From: Xanthostigma xanthostigma | Lineage: Eukaryota > Arthropoda > Insecta > Raphidioptera > Raphidiidae | Assembly: GCA_963575645.1 (NCBI GenBank) | Contig: OY754472.1 | Coordinates: forward strand, 1,240,001 to 1,304,000 | Length of the DNA stretch: 64,000 bases | Reading direction: 5' to 3' | Program-made: the position numbers and the translations under genes | Part shown: in pieces, positions 31,571-42,055 of the stretch | Layout: each line of letters opens with the position of its first letter | Numbering within the stretch: the first letter of the stretch is position 1 | The notes under the pieces: generated by a model | What the model saw: only the letters and a program-made list of their open reading frames with translations | Databases searched by the model: none | Told to the model about the DNA's origin: nothing

Positions 31571-31734
31571 ATGCGGGCAAGTGCTGTACAGTGTTTACAT
31601 GTTTTTATTCGTGTATTCATGTGAATATTGTTGTTTATAATTAATCGTGATGGATAAGTGTCTACAATCCAACGCCTACAATCCAATAAAAGTTTCACTT
31701 GCGTCGTGGTTTCTTAAAACCACACTTTATTTAT

Positions 31735-31855
31735 AGCCTAATCAAGAACTGAGATTTTTGAGAAAAATAGATCCAAGTCTCTAAAAAATATGAGCAATAG
31801 CTTATTCAATTCGCGAAAAATATTCCGGAAAAGACGTTTTTTTTTTATTTTTTTC
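31735..31855. repeat. Dispersed repeat, partner of 43565-43690
   Basis: TCAAGAACTGAGATTTTTGA, AATATGAGCAATAGCTTATT and AAAAATATTCCGGAAAAGAC match 43570-43670 in the same order. Class unknown. Confidence 0.6.
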
Positions 31856-32478
31856 GCCAACATGAATTGCATTTGTCATTAAGAAAAAACGAAAAGACAA
31901 AAAAATCCCGTCAGATTTATCGCAATTACTCAAAAGCTATAAGCGATAGTAGAAATTGAAAAAAGGGCTCTTAAAATGGAGAAAATTTTCAGTAAAAAAG
32001 TCCCACATACTCTATATCTTTATTATTTATAGTTTTAATTTAACGTTGATAATAGGGTTCCGCGCGGCCGTTACAGCTCGAGCGCTCCGCCTGTTGACAG
32101 AGTACAACACATAAAATAATTTTTTTATAGTATTAAATAACAATTAAAAAATCTGAATAAATGATGGTGTCATCTTTACACTTGAAAGAATAAAGTTCCG
32201 TTCAAATAAAAATGTTTTTTTTTTGTATTTTTAAAACATTGGGGCTATTGTTTCTTAATAATTTTTTTCAAAAAACCGTCTACATTGAAAACAACAAAAA
32301 ATGTTTGAATAATTGGCCTATAAATTTTTTGCTTCATGGAGCCCTTAACAGGATCACGTTATAAAAGTTTTTGAAAATTATTTATTTTGTTTATTATAAT
32401 TTTTTAAAGTTAACAAAAAATTCAATTAGGTATATTCGTTTATTTTATAAGTATATTCTTAAAAGTTAATAAGAAAAA
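31856..32478. other. Unassigned AT-rich sequence
   Basis: No gene seen. GGTTCCGCGCGGCCGTTAC at about 32048 is the only GC-rich spot. Confidence 0.3.
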
Positions 32479-32479
32479 T

Positions 32480-32647
32480 CGCAGGATTGTGGACAAAAAG
32501 TTAGATTTATTAATGTACGACGTTTCGTCTATAGATTTAGACTTTTTCAAGTACAACAAGAAAATTCAAAACAATAATTATGAAAATAAATCTATAGACG
32601 AAACGTCGTACATTAATAAATCTAACTTTTTGTTCACAATCCTGCGA
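32480..32647. mobile_element. Penelope-derived foldback with hammerhead-like core
   Basis: ATCGCAGGATTGTGGACAAA...GTACGACGTTTCGTCTATAG is mirrored by CTATAGACGAAACGTCGTAC...CAATCCTGCGATTG. On the minus strand 32550-32515 reads TTGAAAAAGTCTA...TAGACGAAACGTCG, i.e. a degenerate CUGANGA, a 5-bp hairpin and GAAA. Arms ~65 bp. Confidence 0.65.
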
Positions 32648-32658
32648 TTGACACGATA

Positions 32659-33201
32659 TCTATACTAATATATAAAGCTGAAGAGTTTGTTTGTTTGTTT
32701 GTTTGAACGCGCTAATCCCAGGAACTACTGGTTCAAATGGAAAAAAAAAATTTTTGTTGGATAGCCCATTTATCGAGGAAGGCTATAGGCTAAATAATAT
32801 CACGCTACGACCATTAGGAGCAGAGCATTAATGACAAATTTTGCAAAATGTATCTCAAAAATAAGCTTCTATTCATGTGAAATGCACTAACGAGACATAC
32901 TCATATTAGCGTTGCGAGTACACAACTTCAGATGGCTCAATCGGTATAGCATGCGACCGTCAATATTATTTTATTTTATTTTACATTGCTTTCTTCTAAA
33001 GCTTACATTTAAATTTCTTTTGATTTTATTTAATTAATCAAAAAAAAAAATATTAGTTAAAAAAAGTATAAATATCTACTGCTTTTTATCGACAAAAACT
33101 TTTGAAGGGTAACTTGGAAACTAATATGAATGTGTGTACTCATGTTTCTCCCTTCCCCATTCGTTCTTTTACACCCGGGTGAAACCGGACGGGACCGCTA
33201 G
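32659..33201 (+). mobile_element. Helitron family 2, complete copy (543 bp)
   Basis: A|TCTATACTAATATATAAAGC at the left and GACGGGACCGCTAG|T at the right give clean Helitron ends. A short palindrome (CACCCGGGTG, 33173-33182) precedes the terminus. The internal tRNA-like module is cut to its 5' half (32935-32965), replaced by AT-rich sequence. Non-coding. Confidence 0.8.
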
Positions 33202-34455
33202 TCTAATATATGTTTCTTAAAAGATTCTGCAGGTATCCGTCTGTACCGCCATAGTGACGTCACTGGTTAGGGCCTTAACTATCCGGTCTTTACAAACCGA
33301 GCATTGCCAACATTGTTACGGCAGAAAAACAGTCATTTTCTTATTAAAAAAAAAAACCAACTTAAACGATCTAGTTTGAGTAACAAGTCAGATACATGTC
33401 CACGGTTTAGACAGCTTCCATATATCACAATAAGAATACAGTGTATAATGAACTAAGCACACCACAAATTATCGCATAATTGAGATGTAATTTAACAGTG
33501 TTATATTGTGGGTACATTGTTACGTTTAGCAATAACTATTTTATCATCTTAACGTGTAATGTGCTAATAATAATGTTGAGCAATGTCGATGAGACGGCGT
33601 TACGAGTTCGCAATTGCTCTAAAGCTCACTTAACAATGTCGTAACGTTTTGCTTATATTTACAATTTTTGTAATAATATTTTATAACCGAATTTTCGCAC
33701 GAACACGACTCGTGACGTCACTATGATTGTAAATAATAACGACAGTGCACAGTAACCATAGTAACGCTGTACAATTAAAAATATTTAAGATTGCTGTGAT
33801 TATTACATTACCAGTGTAAGTATACAAGCTAGTAAAACTTTATTTATTAATTAAACGTATTTATCTTTGGTAGTTTAGTACCAAACCGTCTTCCATGATG
33901 CGAAATCATTGAAATACGGGATTGATAAACGTGGTAATAGCTTGAAACAACTTCAAAATAACACACGGCACAACATAAACGTAGCTAGTTTACAGACGAA
34001 GTGACGTCACGCCGGAATCCAACATGGCGAACAGCGTTTGAGACTTTAGAAGAACAGATTAAAAAATGCATTCTTAAAATTGAATTATAAAGTTTATAGT
34101 GCATTGTTATGAATAGAAATCAACATTTCTCGTTTGCTTTTTACAAAATCTATCAAGAATAGGTATTATTAGATTTTTTCTTACATGATGCAAAATACCC
34201 TATTGAGGGCTCAACAAGAGGAGCTAATGGTTCCATAATGGCCTTGAAATCGGAGGAAATGCAAGGAGGGAAGCTATGAGAGTAGTATTTTTTGTAACAC
34301 ATTCAATAAAATGATTATTATACAAGCTTTTATTTAAATTCACTTGTTTGTGAGTAAGGGTGTCTGTTTGAGTCAAATTTTGCAATCAAAATTTCGGTTT
34401 TATTAAGCTTTTATTAACCTTATGGGATTTGTTTATCGGTTAAATTGATCGAAAA
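33202..34455. other. Unassigned sequence with three TGACGTCA sites
   Basis: TGACGTCA occurs at 33255-33262, 33713-33720 and 34002-34009. The last is followed by CGCCGGAATCCAACATGGCG (CCGGAA and AACATGGCG, promoter-like motifs). The same octamer also occurs in repeats of this window, so its regulatory value is uncertain. No coding exon found. Confidence 0.3.
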
Positions 34456-34479
34456 TTGTTTTATTTTATACTTTAAAGG

Positions 34480-34830
34480 TCTCTAAGAAAACGTAACTAT
34501 GGGCTCAGAACCTTAGGTAAAACCAATAGAATATTAGCTGCAGATATGTTTAGCGAGATTTTAGATATCGGGATATCTACTGAATTCACAATCTTAAAAA
34601 ATCCCAAGTTCTAGAAATATGTTTTCGAGTGTCCTGAATCCGAATATGACATTATTTTATAGAGGGCGACACCTCCAACATTACCTAGTTTTAAACTATT
34701 TTTTTATTTCTAAAAAAGCACGTTTGTGAATTCAATGGATATCTGTATATCTAAAATCTTGCTAAACATATCTGTAGCTAAAAATCTATTCGTTTTTAGG
34801 CTATGCGCCCATGGACACATTTTCATATGC
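34480..34830. repeat. Foldback repeat (diverged inverted repeat)
   Basis: GCAGATATGTTTAGCGAGAT + TTTAGATATCGGGATATC (34540-34580) is mirrored by GATATCTGTATATCTAAAATCTTGCTAAACATATCTG (34738-34774). TAGCTAAAAATCTATTCGTT and CTATGCGCCCATGGACAC beyond the right arm recur at 52324-52370. Confidence 0.65.
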
Positions 34831-35352
34831 TTGAAGGAAAGGTAGTTCAATTCATTTAAAAGGGTGGATAGAACCAGTTCAAAATTACTGTGGAACTATT
34901 CAAATTTTTAATGGAACAGTTGAAATCAACGGCAAACATCAATAAATTTTGAGGTTGTGAAGTTGTCTTGACGATAATGTATGTTGAATGTTGTATCTAC
35001 TTAATTGTAAGTTTCAGCAACGCAAGTCATCGTGTAGGAATAATAATGTAATATGTTGTTCCTGTAACATGTATTCATGCTTCATTTATAACTATACTGA
35101 AAGATTATTATGAAGATGCATTTAAGTTCATTTATTTACGAACCAAACAGCGACAGGATTGCATCAACTCGAAAAAAGTTTGGTACAAAAATCATTTTCT
35201 TTGATCTAAAGAACAATAAACCGAGATGAAAAACATTGGGTCCTATTTAAAAAAAGTAGAGGTGATCTTGATATTTCGGAGGCACCTCCACTAAATGAAA
35301 AAAAATACACCAAAGTTCTACCCCGTTGATTCCCTGCAACTTTTGTTCGAAA
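34831..35352. other. Unassigned sequence
   Basis: No gene or repeat partner recognised. Confidence 0.3.
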
Positions 35353-35945
35353 CTTTTTGACGTGATAACGTCTTATAAATTGATGAATCACCAATCTTAT
35401 AAATTGATAAAACACCGGCTGCATGCACGAAAAAGTGTAACGTTCCTAACGTTCGTAACGTTCCGCCTGACCCTGTGCGTGCTTTTCTCGAAAACGGCCC
35501 TAACGATTTGGATGAAATTTACTGAAAAGGGATTTTGGGGGGCAAAAAATCGTTTTAGCTAGGTCTCATCTCTCGAAAAAATCGTTTTCTTACAAATTTT
35601 ATCATTATAAAAATCAATTTTTTGACGTATGAAAATACTTAAATATTGTAAGTAGGTTTTGGAATTTTATATAAACAGTGAAACAATTGTTTTATAAATA
35701 TTATGACAGCTAATCTTTGAGACTTAAAATAAATACGAAAGAAAGAAAGTTAAAAAAAACAATTATATTATATGGTGAGTAATTTTAATAAATAAAATTA
35801 ACCTAAATTTGAAGCGAAAGATGCAATATCATAGATTCGAATTATTATAATTATTATATAAATTTAGGTTATGTATTACGGAATACGTTATCACGTAAAA
35901 CTATCGTCCGTAAACCGACTTTACAGACAACCAATTTTTTTTTTA
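35353..35945 (-). mobile_element. GTGATAACG-end repeat family, copy 3 (mosaic interior)
   Basis: Both ends match copies 1 and 2 (TTTTTGACGTGATAACGTCTT at the left, CGTTATCACGTAAAACTATC...CAGACAACCAATTTTTT at the right). The ~370-bp interior (35490-35860) is unrelated to the other copies, so ends are conserved while the cargo is not. Confidence 0.55.
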
Positions 35946-36680
35946 TCAAAAACCTTTCCTTTACGAAATAAAAGGATGTGTTTGACCAGAAATAGTGCCA
36001 ATTGCGGTCGGAACAATTTTTGTCCCACTTGCGGTCAATCGGTGTTATTAAAAGAAAATAATGTTAGGAGTAAGAATTTGATAGTTTCTAAAACATCATC
36101 GCATCAACAGCATCCCGTTTTTTAAGGAACTCCCTATACCCCCTTCGCTTTTTACTGCGCAACAAAAACAAAATGTTGAATTAAAAAGAAGACAAAGATT
36201 GGCTTTAGTAATAAGAATTAAAATTAGTTGTGCCATGTTATTTTGATGTTTGGAAAAATTTGTTACATTCGGATTTGTTTAGATGGCTTAATGACTTATT
36301 GTAGGAAATTTGGAATTCCCAATTGATAAATTTATTTTCTGAACCGCACGTGACATCACCTTTGATATTATTGGCATTTTATCATATTGATTGACCGCAA
36401 GTGGGCCGAAACTTGTTCCGACCGCAATTGGCCAGACCGCAAGTGGGGTGTAACATATACAAATTTTGTATTATGTTAACATATATAATATTTAAAATTT
36501 CAATATAAAACTTTTGTCAAAATAGATTAAAATCGAGAATCATCGTTGGTGATTACTTAACGTTCAATAATTATTAGTTAACTAATTTCATTTGCGACCT
36601 TGTCAAGGTCTTAACAAATTCCAAATTTTTAATTGTACTAAAATACTTTTGGCAGTTCTTTCTCATATTTCAAACTTACA
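35946..36680. other. Unassigned sequence
   Basis: Repeated CACTTGCGGTC / GACCGCAAGTGG and AATTGCGGTCGGAAC / GTTCCGACCGCAATTG form an imperfect inverted pair (35997-36040 with 36393-36445), perhaps the ends of a small unclassified element. Confidence 0.4.
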
Positions 36681-36868
36681 ACAACTTGTACCATTATTTG
36701 GATATCAGAAATTCATTACTAAAGTATTAATTTATTCTGATATATTTCCAATATAAATGGCTTCACAAGATAAAACAACTTGTACCATTATTTGGATATC
36801 AGAAATTCGTTACTAAAGTATTAATTTATTCTGGTATATTTCCAATATAAATGGCTTCACAAGATACA
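36681..36868. repeat. Tandem duplication, 94-bp unit
   Basis: ACAACTTGTACCATTATTTG...TATAAATGGCTTCACAAGAT occurs at 36681 and 36775 with two or three mismatches. Confidence 0.92.
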
Positions 36869-37482
36869 TTACAATAATAAAAGCATTCTGGCATCTAGAA
36901 CTAAACGTTTTAATATTTAAATAATTTTAATATTTTATAATATTTACCTTGCATCTTAAATAAAACTTTAAATTATATCAAGTAACTTTGAATTTCTTCA
37001 CAAACAACGTCAAAATAAAGCAAAACGTTACAGGGGAGACATCGTTGACCGTGGCAGGATTTATGTGATCAGTCGGTACAGGTCCACCTTAATTCTATCA
37101 CACTTTATAACAAACATCATGCGAGATACAATCGTATAGCGCTTTGCGAGCAAACGTTTGGTAAATAACGCCTGCAATGCGTGATGAACGTGATGCTTGC
37201 TGGTCAGTCAGATTACAAGCATGTCTTGAGTACAAGCAAATGCACACATATGTTGCATGCTCCATTTATTCGACTTATCACTCAGTTATCACAGTAACTC
37301 GAGTCTCACTTGTGAACCTATGAAGACGTGTCTTGTTGCCTTATCTTCTCGTTTTGCTTCAATGCCTTTTTATTTATAAGTATACGGCTATCTTCTAATG
37401 TACGAGTCATCAATGATTGAGCGACTTTGTAAGTTTGTTGTATAGACTAAGATCCCACTAAAAACATAAATGTGAAAAAAAA
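36869..37482. other. Unassigned, apparently single-copy sequence
   Basis: No domain, repeat or RNA gene recognised. Confidence 0.3.
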
Positions 37483-37731
37483 TGTGTCTTAAAAAATTGG
37501 TTGTCTGTAAAGTCGGTTTACGGACGATAGTTTTACGTGATAACGTATTCCGCTCGAATATCATATTTATAATAATACATAACCTAAATTTTAGTAGCTG
37601 TCAAACTATATTTTTACCGATTCTCTATCGCTTATACTGCGCTCTCGCTTGCACGCACAGTGTCAGGCGGAACGCTACACTTTTTCGTGCATGCAGCCGG
37701 TGTTTCATCAATTTATAAGACGTTATCAAAA
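37483..37731 (+). mobile_element. GTGATAACG-end repeat family, copy 4 (short)
   Basis: Ends as in copies 1-3 (AAAATTGGTTGTCTGTAAAG, TTTATAAGACGTTATCA). A large internal deletion leaves only the termini and the GTGTCAGGCGGAACG...CATGCAGCCGGTGTTTCAT segment. The CACCAATCTTATAAATTGAT duplication near the end is single here. Confidence 0.6.
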
Positions 37732-38059
37732 AATTACTGAAATGTAGATAATGTTCCTTGCCTACACTTTTTTTCTTGATCCATGAAATTGAACTATCTG
37801 ACAAATAATCGAAGAATAATTGGACCAAAGCTAAAAACCCCGGAATTTTAATTTTCTGGTTATGAATTTCGAATATAAATTTGATTTTAATACTAATTTT
37901 TGGATCATTCATTGAATCATAACGATATCAAGATAAAAGAGAGTAAATCTTAACCTAAAAAGTGCTAGTATCTTAATTGTTAAAATTATATTATATTAAC
38001 TTTTATTTTTTAACTAATGAATGTCCAGTGGCTTGAAGATAATCAATTCTTCAAAAGTA
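37732..38059. other. Unassigned AT-rich sequence
   Basis: Nothing recognised. Confidence 0.3.
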
Positions 38060-38590
38060 TTATTTCATCCAAGTGTGTAGGCTTTCACGGCCGGTGTTGA
38101 TCCAAATCTTCTTGGTTTCCGTGCTTGTATGCCGTGGTCCATTGGTATTACTACTTAACGTTTCGTCTACAACTGCGGTAGACATTATCAAAGGCGATGT
38201 GGTAGCGGGCGAAGTTTCCTTCTAGGCTGCTCACAGGTAAGTGTGGTACTTCCGTCTTTTATAGTCAACGTGCTCGTGTTCTCTACTCGGTCGTAGTGTG
38301 CTCTTCTGTGATTGGTCGTTCCATTCAGTGGGCTGGTATTGCACAGTGCTGGTGTCCAGGTTTTACTTAGAGTCAAACTTTCATCTTTACAGTTGAAATT
38401 ATTTGTGTGTTTGTGTATTTCTATGGCCTCTCTGTATATGCGATGTTCTGTTTATAGCTTTGGTTTCTTCAAAAAGGATCTTATGATTGTCTAGAGTCAA
38501 CGTATGCTCGGCTATTGCAATTTTTTCGATGTGTCCCAGTCTACAACTTTTCTTGTGTACTGTTATGCGTGTCTTTACACTATTATTTCA
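38060..38590 (-). pseudogene. Penelope-like element: GIY-YIG endonuclease C-terminus and 3' region
   Basis: Read on the minus strand, one frame gives AIAEHTLTLDNHKILFEET and, after a frameshift, the next gives RIYREAIEIHKHTNNFNCKD and DESLTLSKTWTPAL. This order (IAEH ... REAIEI-K ... NFN-D ... L-LS-TW-P-L) is the C-terminal part of the GIY-YIG endonuclease domain of Penelope-like retroelements. The downstream region holds a hammerhead-like TTGATAATGTCTAC...GTAGACGAAACGTTAA (38192-38155). At least one frameshift and no reverse transcriptase, so a dead 5'-truncated copy. Confidence 0.75.
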
Positions 38591-38941
38591 ACTCCATAGC
38601 ATTAAACTGAGGTGTTCCAACTTACTTAAAACTTAAACGAAGTTAAAATATTAAAACAAAATAGTGCTTTAGCAAAGAAAAGGTCAATATATGAGTTGAT
38701 GTTATACGACGTTGCTTTTGTGAGCACCGAATCTAGAAAACAACAGCTGTCTTGAAAGTTCTACTTTTGTGTGGAGCAAAGTAAAGGAGCAACCGGTGGC
38801 TCGTTCGACTGAATGTTATAAAAGGAAATAAATTCAGTTGGCTTTTCTCACCTTAGTACATTTCTGGATAGTGAGTCTGAATTGGGAAAGCAATACGCCG
38901 CTTGTCAGTATAGTCTGTTCAAATAACATTTGGTATTATAA
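38591..38941. other. Unassigned sequence
   Basis: Nothing recognised. Confidence 0.3.
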
Positions 38942-39240
38942 TCTATACTAATATATAAAGCTGAAGAGTTTGTTTGGTTGAACGCGCTAATCTCAGGAAC
39001 TACTGGTTCGAATTGAAAAATTTTGTATTGTTGGATAACCCATTTATCGAGGAAGGCTATAGGCTATATAATATCATGCTACGATCAATAGGAGCGGAGC
39101 ATCAATGAAAAATGTAACTCAAAATTTGTCCGTCCGACAAAAACTTTTGAACGGTAGCTCCGATCATCATGAAATTTGAACACAACATTCATCTCGGTAA
39201 ACTAAGATGAACGTGTGTACTCATGTTCCTCCCCCTGGTT
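38942..39240 (+). mobile_element. Helitron family 2, 3'-truncated copy
   Basis: A|TCTATACTAATATATAAAGC start, then GAACGCGCTAATCTCAGGAA, GGATAACCCATTTATCGAGG and a later segment (AAAACTTTTGAACGGTAGCT, CGGTAAACTAAGATGAACG). An internal deletion has removed the tRNA-like module and the copy breaks off before its CTAG end. Confidence 0.7.
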
Positions 39241-39299
39241 GCACCCTGGTTATTTGATGCTGTCAGATAGACACTTTTTCAGTTTTACCCGTAAGTAAG

Positions 39300-39550
39300 A
39301 TGGTTCTCCTTGCGTCTACCCTCCGTAGTGCGAATTTTGTGAATTTTTGTGTGTATGTAGAGAGAGGGTAATCTTCGGAACCACTGCACCTATTTTAAAA
39401 AAAATTTCACCACTATTTAGAATGAACTTTCAGGATGGACATAGGCTATATATTATTATCGCGTCTTCGTTGAGACCAATATTACAACGCAAGTCGACAA
39501 AAAGACGGTGGCACACTACAAATTCGGGCGAAGCCGGACCGGGTCTCTAA
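39300..39550 (+). mobile_element. Helitron-like 3' end, family 3
   Basis: Ends CGGGCGAAGCCGGACCGGGTCTCTAA with CTAA (a CTRR match) followed directly by the TC of the next Helitron. The reverse-complement end at 48295-48330 (CTAGCGACCCGGTCCGGCTT) belongs to the same family. The left boundary is not resolved. Confidence 0.5.
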
Positions 39551-40154
39551 TCATATATATTAATACGCTAAGGTTTAAGATGTTTGCCTCCCTTTTTAGA
39601 AAAAACCTCACAATTTCTCCACATAAATTATATATCATTTTACAGATAATTGCTTGCTCTACTGACATCGACAACTAAAAAATTTATAATTGCTTTTGTT
39701 TTTGTAAATTAATTAAAATACAGCAACGCTGAACAACGTCTGCCATCTGACGGCTTTAATTTTGAAACAACGTCAACACTTCGATCTGTCATCTGACCTT
39801 CATATTGTAATACAACAGACACAATACTGCATACTGCCATATGACGGCTTTAATTTTGAAACAGCGAGCAACGTTGAACAACGTCACAGCAATGCTGCAT
39901 GATGCCATCTGACGGCTTAGCTCAACGCTTTTGCTACTTGCGCCTCTATATTATGACAATTTTAGTAAAATATTTCTTCGATCTGTCATCTGAGCTTCAT
40001 ATTGTAATACAACAAAAAAAGAAGAACGTTATAAGCAGTGTGCAAAATTAGAAACGAATTGAATACCTGCAATCATATGTATCTAAAAAATAATTTTGTA
40101 AAGTGATAATTATTATACTTATTTAGTGCGAATAATTCGCACAGGTCACTCTTA
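39551..40154 (+). mobile_element. Non-autonomous Helitron, family 1, copy D
   Basis: TCATATATATTAATACGCTA starts immediately after the CTAA of the preceding Helitron-like end. The 3' hairpin is intact, but the terminus reads CTTA instead of CTAG, followed by T. 604 bp, non-coding. Confidence 0.88.
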
Positions 40155-40640
40155 TCTATAATAATACAATGGCAGTCCTGGTCTTGGTTTTGCTTTGCTT
40201 ATCACTATATAAAAAAAGACATTCATAACTATTTGTTTTAAAACTGTCATCTTGATCTTTATTGTTGACAGATATAGGTACTCCGCGTCCGTATAAACCA
40301 TAACAGAACAGACTGTAGTCTTAGAGATGTTGGATTTAGGATTAAGGGAATCACTAGATTTGTGTTTGAATGTGTGCGGTGTCTGAACACACAAACAAGT
40401 GAAGTGTATTGAACAGGTTGTCGTGGTGAACAGACTGTGCTTGAAATCCAAGGTGTCCAGACACACGTTTTGCTCTGTGTTTATATTTGAACGGCGCGCG
40501 CACCGTATTTATTCACATTACTAGCTTGAAAAGACGTCTCGTGTGAAGCGAGCACTTAACAGCAATCAAGAAAACCAGCGCTAGAAAAAACGGCATAAAA
40601 ATTCCCTTACGTTGCCGCTACATAGACTAGCTACTATTCC
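40155..40640. other. Unassigned sequence with hAT-like repeat piece
   Basis: 40470-40600 (GTTTTGCTCTGTGTTTATA, AGCTTGAAAAGACGTCTCGT, AACCAGCGCTAGAAAA) is shared with 59885-60015 and its mirror at 60085-60240. The rest is unassigned. Confidence 0.4.
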
Positions 40641-40649
40641 AAAAAGTTT

Positions 40650-40802
40650 CACTTAGGTACATATGTGGCTCTCAAACTGTACAATAAATTGCCTAATGAT
40701 ATCAAAATGCTGAAATTGAAAACTTTTAAAAAATCACTAAGTAGCCTTCTAACCAAAAACTGTTTTTACGCTGTAGATGAATTTTTTAATTATGAATTTT
40801 AA
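40650..40802 (+). pseudogene. LINE reverse-transcriptase C-terminal remnant
   Basis: In frame to the TAA at 40800: VALKLYNKLPNDIKMLKLKT, then FKKSLSSLLTKNCFYAVDEF. This is the tail of a Jockey/CR1-type ORF2: YNKLP, then FKK--L--LL, then FYSV-EFL. Only the last ~50 codons are recognisable. The family differs from the intact LINE and from 25714. Helitron copy E lies 30 bases downstream. Confidence 0.7.
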
Positions 40803-40831
40803 TGTGCAAATTTGACGTAAATAAATAAATA

Positions 40832-41432
40832 CTAGCGTGACCTGTGCGAATTATTCGCACTAAATAAGTAGGTATAATAATTATCACTTTACAAAATTAT
40901 TTTTTAAATATGATTGCAGCTATTCAATTCGTTTCTAATTTTGCACACTGCTTATAACGTTCTTCTTTTTGTTGTATTACAATATGAAGCTCATATTATG
41001 ACAGATCGAAGAAATATTTTACTAAAATTGTCATATAGAGGCGCAAGTAGGAAACGCGTTGAGCTAAGCCGTCAGATGGCATCATGCAGCATTGCTGTGA
41101 CGTTGTTCAGCGTTGCTCGCTGTTTCAAAATTAAAGCCGTCAGATGGCAGTATGCAGTATTGTGTCTGTTGTATTACAATATGAAGGTCAGATGACAGAT
41201 CGAAGTGTTGTTTCAAAATTAAAGCCGTGTCAGATGGCAGACGTTGTTCAGCCTTGCTGTATTTTATTTAATTTACAAAAACAAAAGCAATAATAAATTT
41301 TTTAGTTGTCGATGTCAGTAGAGCAAGTAATTATCTGTAAAATGATATATAATAATTTATGTGGAGAAATTGTGTGGTTTTTTCTAAATAGGGAGGCATA
41401 CATCTTAAACCTTAGCGTATTAATATATATGA
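40832..41432 (-). mobile_element. Non-autonomous Helitron, family 1, copy E
   Basis: Minus strand: A|TCATATATATTAATACGC at 41432 and hairpin + CTAG|T ending at 40832, 601 bp. It is inverted relative to copy D, 677 bp away, so a ~1.9-kb segment is bounded by inverted Helitrons. Confidence 0.9.
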
Positions 41433-41439
41433 TGATATC

Positions 41440-41636
41440 CTAGCAAGAAATCAGCAGCGTTTCTAGCCTCGTGTAGTTTGGCCGCCCTGGTTATCACATA
41501 TCGCACATCTTGCGCTGCACTCCTTACAACATGTAATTTGTTAAGTTCGCGCATGACCACAGTCTGAGCAAATATCCGACGATCACTAACAATTATCAAA
41601 CAATTACTTTGAGCCTTTGAGTTGATGTAAACTACG
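41440..41636. mobile_element. hAT-like terminus and adjoining sequence
   Basis: CAGCGTTTCTAGCCTCGTGTA (41453-41473) equals the termini at 59634-59655 and 60051-60070 and has the CAGnG start typical of hAT elements. The other end is not found here. Confidence 0.35.
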
Positions 41637-41881
41637 TTATGTAGAAGAATAATAGTTGTATCAACGCCATGACTTTCTTTAAGTAAAATAATAATACGTG
41701 TGTATTTTATACTGTACCAGCGATCCGGCCCGGTTTCACCCGGGTGCATAACTGTTCTACGTTATGTAGAAGAATAATAGTTGTATCAACGCCATGACTT
41801 TCTTTAAGTAAAATAATAATACGTGTGTATTTTATACTGTACCAGCGATCCGGCCCGGATTCACCCGGGTGCAAAACTGTT
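41632..41881. repeat. Tandem duplication, 125-bp unit
   Basis: CTACGTTATGTAGAAGAATA...GATCCGGCCCGG(T/A)TTCACCCGGGTGCA occurs at 41632-41756 and 41757-41881 with very few differences. Each unit contains the CACCCGGGTG palindrome seen at Helitron family 2 ends. Confidence 0.93.
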
Positions 41882-42051
41882 CCGGAAATATTATATTGAC
41901 CTTTTCATCTACACAGCAGAAGTATTAAAGTACATTGTTTTGATGGATCTATAAAGATTTAGCCATGTAAGCGTACAAAAAACAGTTTTTTTTTTTTAAA
42001 AAAAGCACCGTCATAGTTCTGCCATTTTGTACAAAATATTTACAAATTATA
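41882..42051. other. Unassigned sequence
   Basis: Nothing recognised. Confidence 0.3.
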
Positions 42052-42055
42052 TATA

